A stretch of 64,000 bases of DNA from Ilyobacter_A sp963675185 (lineage in GTDB: Bacteria; Fusobacteriota; Fusobacteriia; Fusobacteriales; Fusobacteriaceae), in contig CAXXOH010000001.1 in NCBI GenBank assembly GCA_963675185.2, positions 62,001 to 126,000 on the forward strand, written 5' to 3'. The position numbers and the translations under genes are program-made. The first letter of the stretch is position 1. Each line of letters starts with the position of its first letter. The notes below the pieces were generated by a model. The model had not been told where the DNA came from, searched no databases, and saw only the letters and a list, made by a program, of their open reading frames with translations. Below, in pieces: positions 41,906-55,864 of the stretch.

Positions 41906-43117
41906 ATGCTTATTATACCTAATTTAAATGAAATTGTAAACTTCAATATGGCTCTTGATCTTAATTTTTCAAAGCCTCAAATGCAACATATGAACAGTAT
42001 AGTTTCTGGTATCATCGGCGTACAAGGAAAAAAGAATATTTCAAATTTAAATAGATTTACTCTTAATTCTAAGGACAGGAGCTGTACAACTCGTTTCCTC
42101 AATAACTCACCTTGGGATGAAGAAAAACTCAGAAACTCTTTGAAAAATTTTGTATATGATGTCATAAAATCGGAAACACATAAAAATTCAGAACCAATTT
42201 TCATCTCTATAGATGACACTCTTATTACAAAATCTTCAAATTCTAAAAAAATTGAAGGTATGGGATTTATTCGCTCACATGTAACCCAAAAAAGCGAGTG
42301 GGCTCACTGTATTGTAAGTGCCTTCATTAAAAATGGTGGTATTTCTTATCCGCTTGATTTTGATGTTTATCTGAAAGAAGAATTATGCGATGGCGAACAA
42401 AACATGTTCAAAACTAAGCACGAAATAGCCATATCTCTTCTTGAAGACAATACACTACAATTAGAAAAACCAACGTATGTATTGGCGGATTCTTGGTATA
42501 TTTCAGACAAATTCATAAATCAACTCCAATCAAAAGGGTATCAAGTAATAGGAGCTCTAAGATCTAATAGAATTATTTATCCACAAGGAATCCGTATAAA
42601 ACTATCTGATTTCAGAGCGCAGATAAACCCCAAACATCTAAAAACTTTCAAGGTTAATGGTCGCAGATTCTATACTTACAGGTATGAAGGACCTATAAAG
42701 GGTATAGAAAATTGTGTAGTTGTGCTTAGCTGGATAGATGAGTTCAATCCAGAAAAATCACCTAAACACATAATATCAACAGATGTTTCCCTTTCAGATA
42801 AAGAAATCATTTCTTACTATGGAAACCGTTGGGAGATAGAGACAAACTACAGGAACCAAAAAGAAAATCTTGGATTGGATCACTGTGAAATGAGGTCTCC
42901 TAAAGGTATCAAAAGATTTTGGCGGTTAGTATATACAGCTTATGTGTTCTTATGTAATATTAAATTTAAAGCCAAATTAAAATTAGATACATTAGGTGAT
43001 ACAATAAAGTATTTCATAAAAATCAGCAACACAAAATTGGTAAAATTAATTATTGAATTACACGAAGAGACCCATTCAGAGGAAAAAGTCCTTGATTATT
43101 TAGGGTTCTCAGTTTGA
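41906..43117 (+). CDS. IS701-like transposase (DDE, IS4 superfamily)
   Basis: The protein has 403 residues and appears intact. The catalytic residues are in IFISIDDTLITK (first Asp, near 105), YVLADSWYISD (second Asp, near 195) and YGNRWEIETNYRNQKENLGL (Glu, near 315), the last being the IS701/IS4 C-terminal signature. It is the only gene of its element. Translation is probably restrained by a stem over the ribosome site. The element is probably active or was until recently. Confidence 0.88.
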   Translation: MLIIPNLNEIVNFNMALDLNFSKPQMQHMNSIVSGIIGVQGKKNISNLNRFTLNSKDRSCTTRFLNNSPWDEEKLRNSLKNFVYDVIKSETHKNSEPIFISIDDTLITKSSNSKKIEGMGFIRSHVTQKSEWAHCIVSAFIKNGGISYPLDFDVYLKEELCDGEQNMFKTKHEIAISLLEDNTLQLEKPTYVLADSWYISDKFINQLQSKGYQVIGALRSNRIIYPQGIRIKLSDFRAQINPKHLKTFKVNGRRFYTYRYEGPIKGIENCVVVLSWIDEFNPEKSPKHIISTDVSLSDKEIISYYGNRWEIETNYRNQKENLGLDHCEMRSPKGIKRFWRLVYTAYVFLCNIKFKAKLKLDTLGDTIKYFIKISNTKLVKLIIELHEETHSEEKVLDYLGFSV

Positions 43118-43234
43118 ATTCGCCAAAAATTAGATATTGAACAATTTAGATTTAAAAATTTGCACAAGTCGAGTAGCATTATAGAAAATCTTAAAAGTAG
43201 TAAATTAATTTTTAAAATAAAAAAAGAAAAAATG

Positions 43235-43263
43235 TTGACAAAGTATTTTATGTGTGGTAATAT
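43235..43263 (+). promoter_or_regulatory. rRNA operon promoter
   Basis: TTGACA (43235-43240) and TAATAT (43258-43263) are 17 bp apart, about 115 bp before the 16S gene. The leader carries AAATAGAGAAAGT (from 43316), which pairs with ACTTTCTCTATTT (44916-44928) after the 16S, the usual RNase III processing stem. Confidence 0.85.
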
Positions 43264-43376
43264 TAATATCGTCCTCGACAGTGGAGTGGACGAAAAAACA
43301 AGGACGTTGAGAACTAAATAGAGAAAGTTAAGCGCCAAAGATTATGGTGAATACCTCGTTAAGAGGATAGAATATA

Positions 43377-44896
<1,520 letters not shown>

Positions 44897-45047
44897 CTAA
44901 GGAGATAAAAGCTTACTTTCTCTATTTTGTTGTGATGTTCTTCGATAGAGGTGCTCTAGGGCGCCTATTTAATTGAAAAATATTACATTAGGACATTGAA
45001 AACTGTATAGTAGATAAAAAAAGAGTTAGACTGAAAAGTCTGTTTTA
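44897..45047 (+). other. 16S-23S spacer without tRNA
   Basis: The 151-bp spacer has no tRNA. It holds the 3' half of the 16S processing stem (44911-44928) and the 5' half of the 23S stem, AAAACTGTATAGTAGA (44999-45014). The latter pairs perfectly with 47995-48010. Confidence 0.9.
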
Positions 45048-47981
<2,934 letters not shown>

Positions 47982-48046
47982 AGAAACAAATCTTTCTACT
48001 ATACAGTTTTGAGTGTTCTAAGACACGAAAAGAATAAGTAAACCAT

Positions 48047-48166
48047 AGCTTGGTGAAGATAGCTAAGGGGGTACACCTGGTCACATACCGAACCCAGAAG
48101 TTAAGCCCTTAAACGCCGAAAGTACTCGGGTGGCAACGCCCCGGAAGGATAGGTATTCGCCAAGCT
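48047..48166 (+). rRNA. rrf: 5S ribosomal RNA
   Basis: A 120-nt gene with terminal helix AGCTTGGTGA/TCGCCAAGCT and the conserved core ACCGAACCCAGAAGTTAAGC. Confidence 0.95.
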
Positions 48167-48178
48167 TTATATACAAGT

Positions 48179-48254
48179 TCCCTGATAGCTCAGTTGGTAG
48201 AGCGCGCGGCTGTTAACCGCGTTGTCGCTGGTTCGAGTCCGGCTCGGGGAGCCA
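48179..48254 (+). tRNA. tRNA-Asn (anticodon GTT)
   Basis: A 76-nt cloverleaf with acceptor TCCCTGA/TCGGGGA, anticodon loop CTGTTAA, T loop TTCGAGT and encoded CCA. It is the last gene of the rRNA operon, 12 nt after 5S. Confidence 0.96.
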
Positions 48255-48329
48255 TTTTTTTTATTTTTTGAAAAATTTATTGGATGCCATAAAAAAACTC
48301 CTACCAATCGTTATATAAATCTTTTTAAT

Positions 48330-48358
48330 TTGACATATACAAATTATTCGGGAATAAT
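48330..48358 (+). promoter_or_regulatory. Probable promoter of the FtsW/RodA gene
   Basis: TTGACA (48330-48335) and AATAAT (48353-48358) are 17 bp apart; the ATG is 39 bp downstream. Confidence 0.65.
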
Positions 48359-48396
48359 ATTAGGGGGATAACTTTATATTGCTTGGAGATGAGAAT

Positions 48397-49593
48397 ATGC
48401 AAAATAACGTAGATGAAACTGTAGATATAGTAGATAGAGAAAAAAAAAGTTTAGATTATAGTAAGCTCAGGAGAATATTTTTAATAATATTACCACTTGC
48501 ACTGGTAGCTTTGAGCACCATGAATATAGCCAGCGCAAGTTTTTACTTTTCCATGAGTAAAACCAGTAGCGGTGTATTTTATTTTTTCACTAAACAGCTA
48601 AAACTGATAATTATAGCGGTTCCAGTAACGGCATTCTTCTGTTGTTTTCCTTATCACAGGTATAAGAATAAAAAGTTTCTATTTTTTGTTCTAGTGTGTA
48701 GCGTGATCACGCTAATAATGGTTCTGATTTTTGCAAAAGAGATAAAGGGGAGTAAAAGATGGATAAATATTTTAGGGCTCAACCTTCAGCCATCTGAATT
48801 TATAAAAATAGCATATATAATCCTTTTATCTAGAAGGTTGGAGAAATGCAGGGAAATTGGAATTAAAAATTTAAGTATAATAGCGAATATCTTTCCATTA
48901 TTTTTCATCCCGATACTGATATTTTTAGGCGAAGATTTGGGAACCACGTTGCATTATTTTGCAATAACCGGGGTAATGCTTTTTGCGAGCAATATTGATA
49001 AAAAAATCATAATTTTTGTAGTACTTTTATTGACTTTGTCTGTTGGATATTTTGGGATAAAATCTTATTTTGAAATAGGGGAACAAGGTTTTAGGAATAA
49101 AAGGGTGAAAAGTTTTATTGAAGGGGTAATAACAAATGAATATGACAATGATATGGGGCACCAAGTAAAGCAGTCTTTAATAGCATTAGGTAGCGGCGGA
49201 TTATTTGGGAAAGGATATGGCAATGGGATACAAAAATACAGCTATTTACCAGAAATACATACGGATTTTATTTTAGCATCTTTGGGGGAAGAGCTTGGAT
49301 TTATAGGTATTACTTTATTGCTTATGGTATACGTAACAATAATTAAAATAGGGCTATTTACAGCACTTAATTCTCGAGATTATTTTGGGAGGTATTTAGC
49401 GCTGGGGATAACTTCTATGATATTTATACAGGTAATTATGAATGTATATGTTGTTACCGGACTCATGCCTGTAACGGGAATTCCATTACCTCTTGTGAGC
49501 TATGGTGGGAGTTCGCTTATTACAATTTTAGTAAGTATAGGGATACTTTTTAATGTAAATAAACTGAACAATAAAAAAAAGGAAGAAGCCTAA
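48397..49593 (+). CDS. FtsW/RodA/SpoVE-family peptidoglycan polymerase
   Basis: The protein has 398 residues from the ATG at 48397. An in-frame TTG at 48379 is just upstream of GGAGATGAG, which serves the ATG. About ten membrane segments follow a charged cytoplasmic N-terminus. Family signatures are KGSKRWINILGLNLQPSEF, SLIALGSGGLFGKGYGNG, YLPEIHTDFILASLGEELGF and the C-terminal GIPLPLVSYGGSSLI. SEDS proteins polymerise lipid II with a partner class B PBP. Whether this is the division (FtsW) or elongation (RodA) member is unclear; no PBP gene is adjacent. Confidence 0.9.
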   Translation: MQNNVDETVDIVDREKKSLDYSKLRRIFLIILPLALVALSTMNIASASFYFSMSKTSSGVFYFFTKQLKLIIIAVPVTAFFCCFPYHRYKNKKFLFFVLVCSVITLIMVLIFAKEIKGSKRWINILGLNLQPSEFIKIAYIILLSRRLEKCREIGIKNLSIIANIFPLFFIPILIFLGEDLGTTLHYFAITGVMLFASNIDKKIIIFVVLLLTLSVGYFGIKSYFEIGEQGFRNKRVKSFIEGVITNEYDNDMGHQVKQSLIALGSGGLFGKGYGNGIQKYSYLPEIHTDFILASLGEELGFIGITLLLMVYVTIIKIGLFTALNSRDYFGRYLALGITSMIFIQVIMNVYVVTGLMPVTGIPLPLVSYGGSSLITILVSIGILFNVNKLNNKKKEEA

Positions 49594-49609
49594 AGGCTTT
49601 TTCCTTTTT
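49576..49609. terminator. Terminator between FtsW/RodA gene and lipoprotein gene
   Basis: AAAAAGGAAGAAGCC and GGCTTTTTCCTTTTT form a 15-bp stem around TAAA, with the stop codon of the upstream gene in the loop. It can work in both directions for the converging genes. Confidence 0.9.
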
Positions 49610-50846
49610 AATTTAAGTTTTTAACTTTTTCAGGATTTTTTATAAGGATTGCATATTGAAAATAATCTCCGATGTTATCTTTATATATGTTGCTTTTAAA
49701 GTTTGCTAGTAAATTTTCTTGTTCTTCAGATTCAACTTTGAAAAGTGTAAACTTGTCATTTTCTTTAACCCCTCTAAGAATCTTTAAATTCTCTACATTT
49801 TTGTCTAATGAGAATCTAGGATCGTTACTGTCGTAGACATAATTTATAGACAGAACTTTGTCTTTTACAGGCGAATCATCTTGATTTATATATGTTCCTA
49901 GGTTAGTTTCGTCATTTGTCTTTTTTTGATAGATGTGAAAGCTACCCCATTGTCCAAAATACTTACCTTTCGGTAACAAAGTGTAAAGTGTTTTGAAGTT
50001 TTTGTAAATGTTTTTTTCTCTTTCAACGTAGAAAGTTTCTTGATCGGAATAAGCTCTGAAAGTCTCATCCATACCATTTACTATAAATGCAAATTCTTCA
50101 AAATCTTTTTCGCCTAAAACTTTTCTATACTCTTTTTCTTTTGAATTTATCTCTTTTACAATACCTTTTACAAAACCGAAAAATTCTTTATTCGGGAAAA
50201 TTTCTACTCTTTCCATTATTTTTTTAGGATCAGAGTCTTCTGGATTGATCAAGTTTGCAAAGTATTGGATTTTGTCCATTCTTTCTTTCATTAGGCCAGA
50301 ATATTTTTTGTTTCTAGCGATATCATTTAGATGAAGTATAGCTAACCAGTATTGATGCTCTAAATCGATACCAACTACTTTGATTCTCTCATTTTTATCT
50401 AAGCTTTTGTTGTAGTTTGAAAACTTTTTCCAAAAATCATAGTCTTCTACAGAAAAATCGTAACCGCCCTTGCAAGAGTATGCAACCATATCTAGATATT
50501 TTCTGTCCCCTGTTTCAAAATATTTGTTTAGGAAATGGCTACTGCTATACCCCATTTCTGCTAAGTAATATTTTATGTCAGCTTGTTCTTTTAGATATTT
50601 CAAAAATGTGAATCTAAGGGAGTAATTTTCTTTAGCACCATGAATCTCCCCTGTTAAGAAAAGTTCGTTTTTTTCAAGTTCTTCTTTTAGGATATTAAAT
50701 TCTGGATTATCACAGACAAATTCTTCTTTGTTGTTAGCTAAAAATGTATTTAATGTGTCTTGTTGTCTTACTTGAGAAGTATGACAAGCAGAAAATCCTA
50801 ACAAAAATATAGCTAATAATAAAATTTTAGGGAACTTTCTGATCAT
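49608..50846 (-). CDS. Lipoprotein with erythromycin-esterase-like fold
   Basis: The protein has 412 residues with a lipoprotein signal (LLLAIFLLGFSAC, Cys near 21). The core shows LFLTGEIHGAKENYSLRFTFLKYL, YYLAEMGYSSSHFLNKYF and KVVGIDLEHQYWLA, then GQWGSFHIYQKK. The spacing of GE.HG..E, E.G and G.D/H residues resembles the EreA/ChaN-like superfamily, which includes erythromycin esterases and heme-handling proteins. The metal or catalytic residues appear present, but no substrate can be inferred. It is convergent with the FtsW/RodA gene and has no operon partner. The assignment is moderate. Confidence 0.55.
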   Translation of the reverse strand: MIRKFPKILLLAIFLLGFSACHTSQVRQQDTLNTFLANNKEEFVCDNPEFNILKEELEKNELFLTGEIHGAKENYSLRFTFLKYLKEQADIKYYLAEMGYSSSHFLNKYFETGDRKYLDMVAYSCKGGYDFSVEDYDFWKKFSNYNKSLDKNERIKVVGIDLEHQYWLAILHLNDIARNKKYSGLMKERMDKIQYFANLINPEDSDPKKIMERVEIFPNKEFFGFVKGIVKEINSKEKEYRKVLGEKDFEEFAFIVNGMDETFRAYSDQETFYVEREKNIYKNFKTLYTLLPKGKYFGQWGSFHIYQKKTNDETNLGTYINQDDSPVKDKVLSINYVYDSNDPRFSLDKNVENLKILRGVKENDKFTLFKVESEEQENLLANFKSNIYKDNIGDYFQYAILIKNPEKVKNLN

Positions 50847-50869
50847 GAAATCTACTCCTTATACTTAGT

Positions 50870-51240
50870 TGTGATTTTTCAAACAATAAAAACGTTTTTG
50901 TTCTTAGGAAATTATAATACAAAAGGGATGAAAAAGTCAACAAAGATTAACTATTTTTAATCTCCGAAGTCCAAAAGAACAAAAAATACCTCGATTTCGA
51001 GTAGAATTTAACCGTGCAGCAGGTAAAAACGTGGCGTGTCGAAATTTTGATAAATCATGATAAGTAATTATATGCATAAATTATAACACGGCAGGGATGA
51101 TAAAACAACTAAAATTAACTAAAATTAATCAAATAAACTAAATAAACTAAATAAACATAAAGCAGACTGAAGTATAAGTTAAACCTGAGCTACTAATGGG
51201 CAGCTCTTAAAATGTTAAAATTAGTGCGTTAAATATATAG
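50870..51240. other. AT-rich intergenic stretch
   Basis: No gene is visible. It has a short low-complexity run of AACTAAAATTA and AAATAAACTAAATAAACT units (about 51105-51160) that may be slippage-prone. A TATAAT at 51241-51246 lies at its end. Confidence 0.6.
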
Positions 51241-51291
51241 TATAATAATAGTGAGGTTGTATGGAAAATTTTTAACGAGGAGGTGCCTAAG

Positions 51292-51363
51292 ATGATTGGT
51301 TATATAGGAATGATTGCTTTAATGGTTTTAGCACTTTTTGGAGAATACCTACACTATCTATAA
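51292..51363 (+). CDS. 23-residue membrane peptide with its own terminator
   Basis: The frame encodes MIGYIGMIALMVLALFGEYL and three more residues (HYL), one hydrophobic helix with an acidic residue near the end. GAGGAGGTG lies 9 bp before the ATG, one of the strongest ribosome sites in the window. TATAAT is at 51241-51246. A 12-bp stem terminator at 51456-51492 ends the transcript, so it is an autonomous unit of about 240 nt. Peptides of this type include respiratory-complex subunits and type I toxins. No homologue is recognised. The 90-nt tail after the stop could hold regulatory sequence. Confidence 0.55.
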   Translation: MIGYIGMIALMVLALFGEYLHYL

Positions 51364-51455
51364 AGATATATAAGTATAGTTCAAAGTGTTTTATAAAGTT
51401 CATTTTATATAATTATATAAAATTATATACTTAAAGACATTTCTTATGTTTTTAT

Positions 51456-51500
51456 AAAGAATGCCTCGTTGCTTTAGCAGGAGGCATTCTTTATTTTTTT
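51456..51500 (+). terminator. Terminator of the small membrane peptide gene
   Basis: AAAGAATGCCTC (51456-51467) and GAGGCATTCTTT (51481-51492) pair perfectly, followed by ATTTTTTT. Confidence 0.9.
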
Positions 51501-51576
51501 GATAAATATTTGTTTTGTAAAATGGGGTTGTTTATAAAAAATTAGGATCTCAACAGGTCAAGTGATAAGAAAATGA

Positions 51577-51909
51577 AGAGAAAAGAGTAAGTTGTCACAG
51601 AAAGAATTTGGTAATAAATTTGAAGTTAGTTTTCAAATAATAAGTGGCATAGAAAATGATAGCAAAAATCCATCTGGTGATTTTATTGAAAAGTTCTATG
51701 AGATGTTTGATAATAGTGTATAGGATAAATCTAGAATTGACAGACACGAGGAGTTTAAAAAGGCACCCACAAGTGTTCAGCTTGAAATTTTTCAATTGGA
51801 AGAAAAATTGAGAAAATGCGAGGAAGAGCTTGCAAAATTGAAGGGCATGAAGAAAATTTACGATGCTGTTAAACAGATAAGTTTAGAAGAAATGTATAAA
51901 GAAGATTAA
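51577..51909 (+). pseudogene. Xre-type HTH regulator remnant
   Basis: Translation in one frame gives LSQKEFGNKFEVSFQIISGI and then ENDSKNPSGDFIEKFYEMF, the core of a phage-type helix-turn-helix domain. A TAG at 51721 interrupts it, followed by a coiled tail (LEIFQLEEKLRKCEEELAKL) to 51909. There is no start codon in frame. It looks like a decayed phage or plasmid repressor. Confidence 0.65.
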
Positions 51910-52022
51910 AAAAGGAGCATTCCTGTAAGGAATAAAAAATAGATTTGAAAAAAAAGAATACCTGCATTAAAATGGTCACAGTTGTTTGCAGACGACTTAA
52001 ACCAAATAACGGAGGTATTCAG

Positions 52023-53302
52023 ATGAATTATACACAAAATATGAAGATACTACAAGTAAAAAAAGAGACACTAGTGGTTGGAGTGATATTGGAAGCGAAG
52101 AGCATTATGCTAGGGCTTTTGATTGGCTTGGTATAGAATTGGCTAAGGTGTTTAGGTTCGAAAATACCGAAAAGGGATTTTTAAATTTTAAAAACTGGTT
52201 GCTGGAGTTAAAAAGCCAAAATGCAAAAATTGAAAGTTTAATAGGGGCTGAACCTACTGGACATTACTGGTTTGGGTTGGGAGCCTATCTAAAGGAATCT
52301 ACTGAAAAGCTGGTGTTGGTCAATCCGTATCATGTAATGAGAACCAAAGAGTTGGATGACAACCATCCCAGCAAGACAGATACGAAGGACCCAAAAACAA
52401 TAGCAAAGCTAGTAATTGATGGCAGGTACACAGAACCTAATATAGCACAAGGGGTGTTCGCTGATATAAGGGTAGCAAACAACAACAGATTGAGACTACA
52501 AAAAGATATAAATGCACTAAAAAATAGGGTGGAAAGATGGCTGAAAATATATTTTCCTCAGTATAAAAATGTATTTGGTGACTGGACAGGAAAAGGCAGC
52601 CTAATGGTCTTAAAAGAAATTCCGTTGCCTGAAGATGTGCGCTCCTATGAAGTGGATGGAATAAACCAAATATGGAGAAAAGAAAAAGTAAGAGCATTAG
52701 GTAAAAAAAGAGCGCTGAAGCTATATAACTTTGCAAAGAAAAGCATAGGAGTAAAAGAAGGTCTGCAAGCAGCAAAATTAGAAATTTCAATGCTGGTAGA
52801 AGAATACGAGTTGAAGAGGAAGCAGTATGAAAAATGTCTTAAATTAATAGAAAAGCTATTAGAAGAAGTCCCTAATGCAGATCTGATGTTGGAAATGAAA
52901 GGTGTAGGCATAGTAACTGTAGCAGGCTTTATCTCAGAGGTGGGAGACATATCAAGATATGACTCACCTAAGCAGATACAAAAGCTGGCAGGTTTGGCCT
53001 TGAAAGAAAACAGTTCAGGTAAGCACAGAGGAAAAACTAGTATTTCAAAGCGAGGAAGAAAGAGACTGAGGACACTTTTGTTTCAGGTGGTGATGCCGTT
53101 GATAGGTAAGGTCGAAGAATTTAAAGATCTCCATATGTATTACACAACAAGACCAAAAAATCCATTGAAGAAAAAGCAGTCGATAGTAGCGCTGAGTTGT
53201 AAACTGATAAGAGTATTTTATGCGATACTAACAAAGGGAATAGAGTATGATGCAAAGAAATTTGTCGGAGACATAAGAAGGCCAGAATTAAAAGCAGCAT
53301 AG
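52023..53302 (+). pseudogene. IS110-family recombinase with an N-terminal frameshift
   Basis: An ATG at 52023 follows GGAGG. The frame gives LQVKKETLVVGV and then drifts. One base over, the DNA at 52085 reads DIGSEEHYARAFDWLGIELA, the expected RuvC-like N-terminus with its catalytic Asp. The long frame from 52139 (387 residues) has GAEPTGHYWFGLG, NPYHVMRTKELDDNHPSKTD, the GVGIVTVAGFISEVGD helix-hairpin region and the C-terminal serine domain (SSGKHRGKTSISKRGRKRLR). A single base deletion near 52081-52087 is enough to explain the break. The rest of the protein is well preserved, so the inactivation is recent or is a sequencing error. Confidence 0.85.
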
Positions 53303-53700
53303 TATTAGAGTAGAATCCTAAGGAGTTTTTTAGGGGGAGGCGTTCATTAGAAATAATGCCCTAAAGAAAATAGAAAATGTTGATAGTTGATAAAGAAATG
53401 ACAATGTGAGTAGGTATTTGGTCGAAATTTTTTCCATAAGGGCAAAGACCCAGTAAAGGAGCTTAACCGACACCTAACTTATGGATAGGCGGAACGAAGG
53501 AATTGAGGACATAGATCCTGTTAGATATGGGAGGTTTGTCGCCGTAAGAATATTGGGGATTACCACGCTGGAATAGGTAATTATGAAGACGCTCTATTTT
53601 GTTGTGCCCAATTTTCTTAGAAATGCACTCAGATGTACATTTTATCCATAATAACTCATATTGAGAAAAATAAATTGATGTAAAAAACTGTGAAAAAGAA
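53303..53700 (+). ncRNA. Candidate IS110-associated bridge RNA region
   Basis: After the recombinase stop, about 400 bp are clearly less AT rich than the flanks, lack a credible frame and contain several short self-complementary pieces (for example CCTA and TAGG around ACTTATGGA near 53474). Some IS110-related elements encode a guide (bridge) RNA next to the recombinase gene. This is inference from position and composition. Confidence 0.4.
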
Positions 53701-53750
53701 GAAATAACGAAATAATATTTTATTAGATAGGGAGGGATAAAAACCATCCT

Positions 53751-54600
53751 TTTTTATTAAAGAACTCCAAGTGAAACTTTGTAATAATTATGAAGTGGTC
53801 AAAAGTATTTAAAATTACTAAAAATGACCAATAAATACACTGTTTGTATAATTTTTTCTAAGTTATTGGTAAACTAAAGATTAAAATTAGAGTAAAATTC
53901 AGTTCATAAAATATGTAATACACAGAAGTTAGCTTGTTATATTTATACCTTAAAATAAAGACATGAAAAGATGTAATTTTATAGAATTAAAAAAAATTAA
54001 TTTGAAGTTTTATGAGTATTTTATTATAATAATTTTTATTGAAAATAAATTTAATTTTAATAAAATACGAGTGTTTTAGTAAAATGACTGATTTTATTAA
54101 TACCTTACTATATTTAGTATATAATATGCAACAAACTATTTTTGACAACTTTTGAAATGTATAAAACGAGAAAATGTCTGCATATATTTATTTCTAATAT
54201 TATTTAAAATTCAAATACCCCTATAAAAATCCATCTAAAAATCTTGCAGTAGTCAACTATTTCTTAGGATTTTATAAATTATTTCGATTACACTTTAAAA
54301 TTCAAATCAATAGAAATTTTCGATATGATATGTTGAAAACCAGCAGTTTTATAAAAAATTTTATAAGTAGAATACCAGATTATGAATGCTGATTTTTTTA
54401 TTTTAGCTTTTAAAAATGTATATTAGCTATGATTGTTTTGAAAATAAAAAAATCAGATGTTTATAAAAATTTAAAGGGGCTAAAATATGTTTAAAGTAAG
54501 CTATTATTCAGCTTTAGAAGCTGATGAATAGATAAAAAAATGTGTAAAGAAGTAGAAACAGATAAATTTTTTAAAATGGTTCTAAACAAGGCAAAAATAT
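53751..54600. other. AT-rich intergenic region
   Basis: About 850 bp of very AT-rich DNA between the IS110 element and the symporter gene. Two short frames (14 residues at 54487, 20 residues at 54540) may be remnants of a gene. No tRNA, terminator or clear promoter is seen. Confidence 0.6.
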
Positions 54601-54622
54601 AGATAAAACTAAGGAGGATTTT

Positions 54623-55849
54623 ATGGCTAGGAAAAAATTAAACCTAGGGGTCGCTGTTTTACTGGCGATGATATTAGGGATAATAGTGGGTGGAGTGATG
54701 AAAGAGAAAGCTGCAATCTTCGCTCCGCTAGGAACAGTATTTATAAGTGGAATAAAGATGTTGGTAATTCCATTGGTGGCAGTATCTATAGTTGGCGGAG
54801 CAGCTTCTCTGGGAGAAACAAAAGAAGCCGGGAAGGTAGGAATAGGGACATTTACGTATTATATGGTGACGACAGTTATTGCAGTTACCATAGGACTAGT
54901 ATTTGGGGAACTTATGAAACCTGGTATCGGTTTGGCTCAAATTCCAGAAGCTTTTTTAGACGGAGCTAAGTACGCTGATAGAGGTGGAGTAGCAGGATTT
55001 TGGGATATATTAATAGGTATAATACCGACAAACCCATTCGATTCACTGACAAGCGGAAATATTCTTCAGATACTATTTTTCGCAATATTTTTTGGAATAG
55101 GTGTATCTAAACTACCTAAGGAAAAAAGAGAGCCTGTTGAAAAATCGGTTAACACCTTAACTGAAGTTTTAATATGGATGATAATGAAAGTAATGCTGAT
55201 AGCTCCTATAGGGGTATTCGGACTTATGGCGGAAGCTGTGGGGACATTTGGATATGACCTTTTAGCCTTGGTTATGAAGTTATTAATAGTTTATGTACTT
55301 GCGCTCGCTGTACAGACTTTCATTGTTTACCCTGGTATAGTTAAGAGCTTTTCTGAGATAAATCCTTTACAGTTTATCAGAAAGATATACAAGGCTCAAG
55401 TTGTGGCCTTATCAACAGCTTCCTCTGCTGCCACACTTCCTGTGACTTTTGAAGTGTGTGAAGAGGAGTTAGGTGTAGAGAAAAGTACATCTTCATTTGT
55501 ACTTCCTCTTGGGGCTACAATAAATATGGACGGGAATGCAATTTACTACGCACTTGTGGCTACATTTTTTGCACAAATGTATGGGATCGATCTAGGTCTT
55601 ACACAGTATATAGCTATAATAGTAACAGCAACGGTTGGTTCTATAGGGCAAGCTGGGGTACCTGGACCAACCCTACTCGTGGTTGCAGTTTTAGTGGCAG
55701 CAGGACTTCCTCTAGATGCATTGCCGCTTCTTTTTGGGGTAGACAGGCTGTTTGACATGCTTAGGACGGCTGTAAACATAACTGGAGATGCTTCATGTGC
55801 GGTTGTTATGCAAAGAGCTAAGAAAAAATGGGAAAAGGCCGCAGCTTAA
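54623..55849 (+). CDS. Sodium/proton:dicarboxylate or amino-acid symporter (DAACS family)
   Basis: The protein has 408 residues with about eight membrane segments. The family signatures are STASSAATLPVTFEVCEEEL (hairpin HP1, serine-rich), NMDGNAIYYALVATFFAQ (unwound TM7) and GVPGPTLLVVAVLVAAGLPL (HP2). These hold the cation and substrate sites of GltPh-type carriers. TM8 reads DRLFDMLRTAVNITGDASCA; the Arg here and the lack of the aspartate-specific motif leave serine/threonine, glutamate or C4-dicarboxylates open. AAGGAGG precedes the ATG. It is a single gene. Confidence 0.9.
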   Translation: MARKKLNLGVAVLLAMILGIIVGGVMKEKAAIFAPLGTVFISGIKMLVIPLVAVSIVGGAASLGETKEAGKVGIGTFTYYMVTTVIAVTIGLVFGELMKPGIGLAQIPEAFLDGAKYADRGGVAGFWDILIGIIPTNPFDSLTSGNILQILFFAIFFGIGVSKLPKEKREPVEKSVNTLTEVLIWMIMKVMLIAPIGVFGLMAEAVGTFGYDLLALVMKLLIVYVLALAVQTFIVYPGIVKSFSEINPLQFIRKIYKAQVVALSTASSAATLPVTFEVCEEELGVEKSTSSFVLPLGATINMDGNAIYYALVATFFAQMYGIDLGLTQYIAIIVTATVGSIGQAGVPGPTLLVVAVLVAAGLPLDALPLLFGVDRLFDMLRTAVNITGDASCAVVMQRAKKKWEKAAA

Positions 55850-55864
55850 TAAAAACGACTAAAC

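Larger units (their letters stand above)
41813..43170 (+). mobile_element. IS701/IS4-like element
   Basis: GACTTGTGCAAA (41813-41824) and its reverse complement TTTGCACAAGTC (43159-43170) mark the ends. The interior holds one intact transposase gene. It is inserted 65 bp upstream of the rRNA promoter. Confidence 0.85.
51945..53700 (+). mobile_element. IS110-family element
   Basis: An IS110 recombinase gene is followed by about 400 bp of GC-richer, non-coding and structured DNA. IS110 elements lack clear inverted repeats, so the boundaries are not visible and are given as approximate. Confidence 0.7.

Noticed and set aside
44897..45047. tRNA in the 16S-23S spacer
   Set aside because: No cloverleaf can be drawn; the spacer only holds processing stems.
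53463..53747. 94-residue minus-strand frame after the IS110 recombinase
   Set aside because: No ribosome site or recognisable motif; the region looks like the element's non-coding part.
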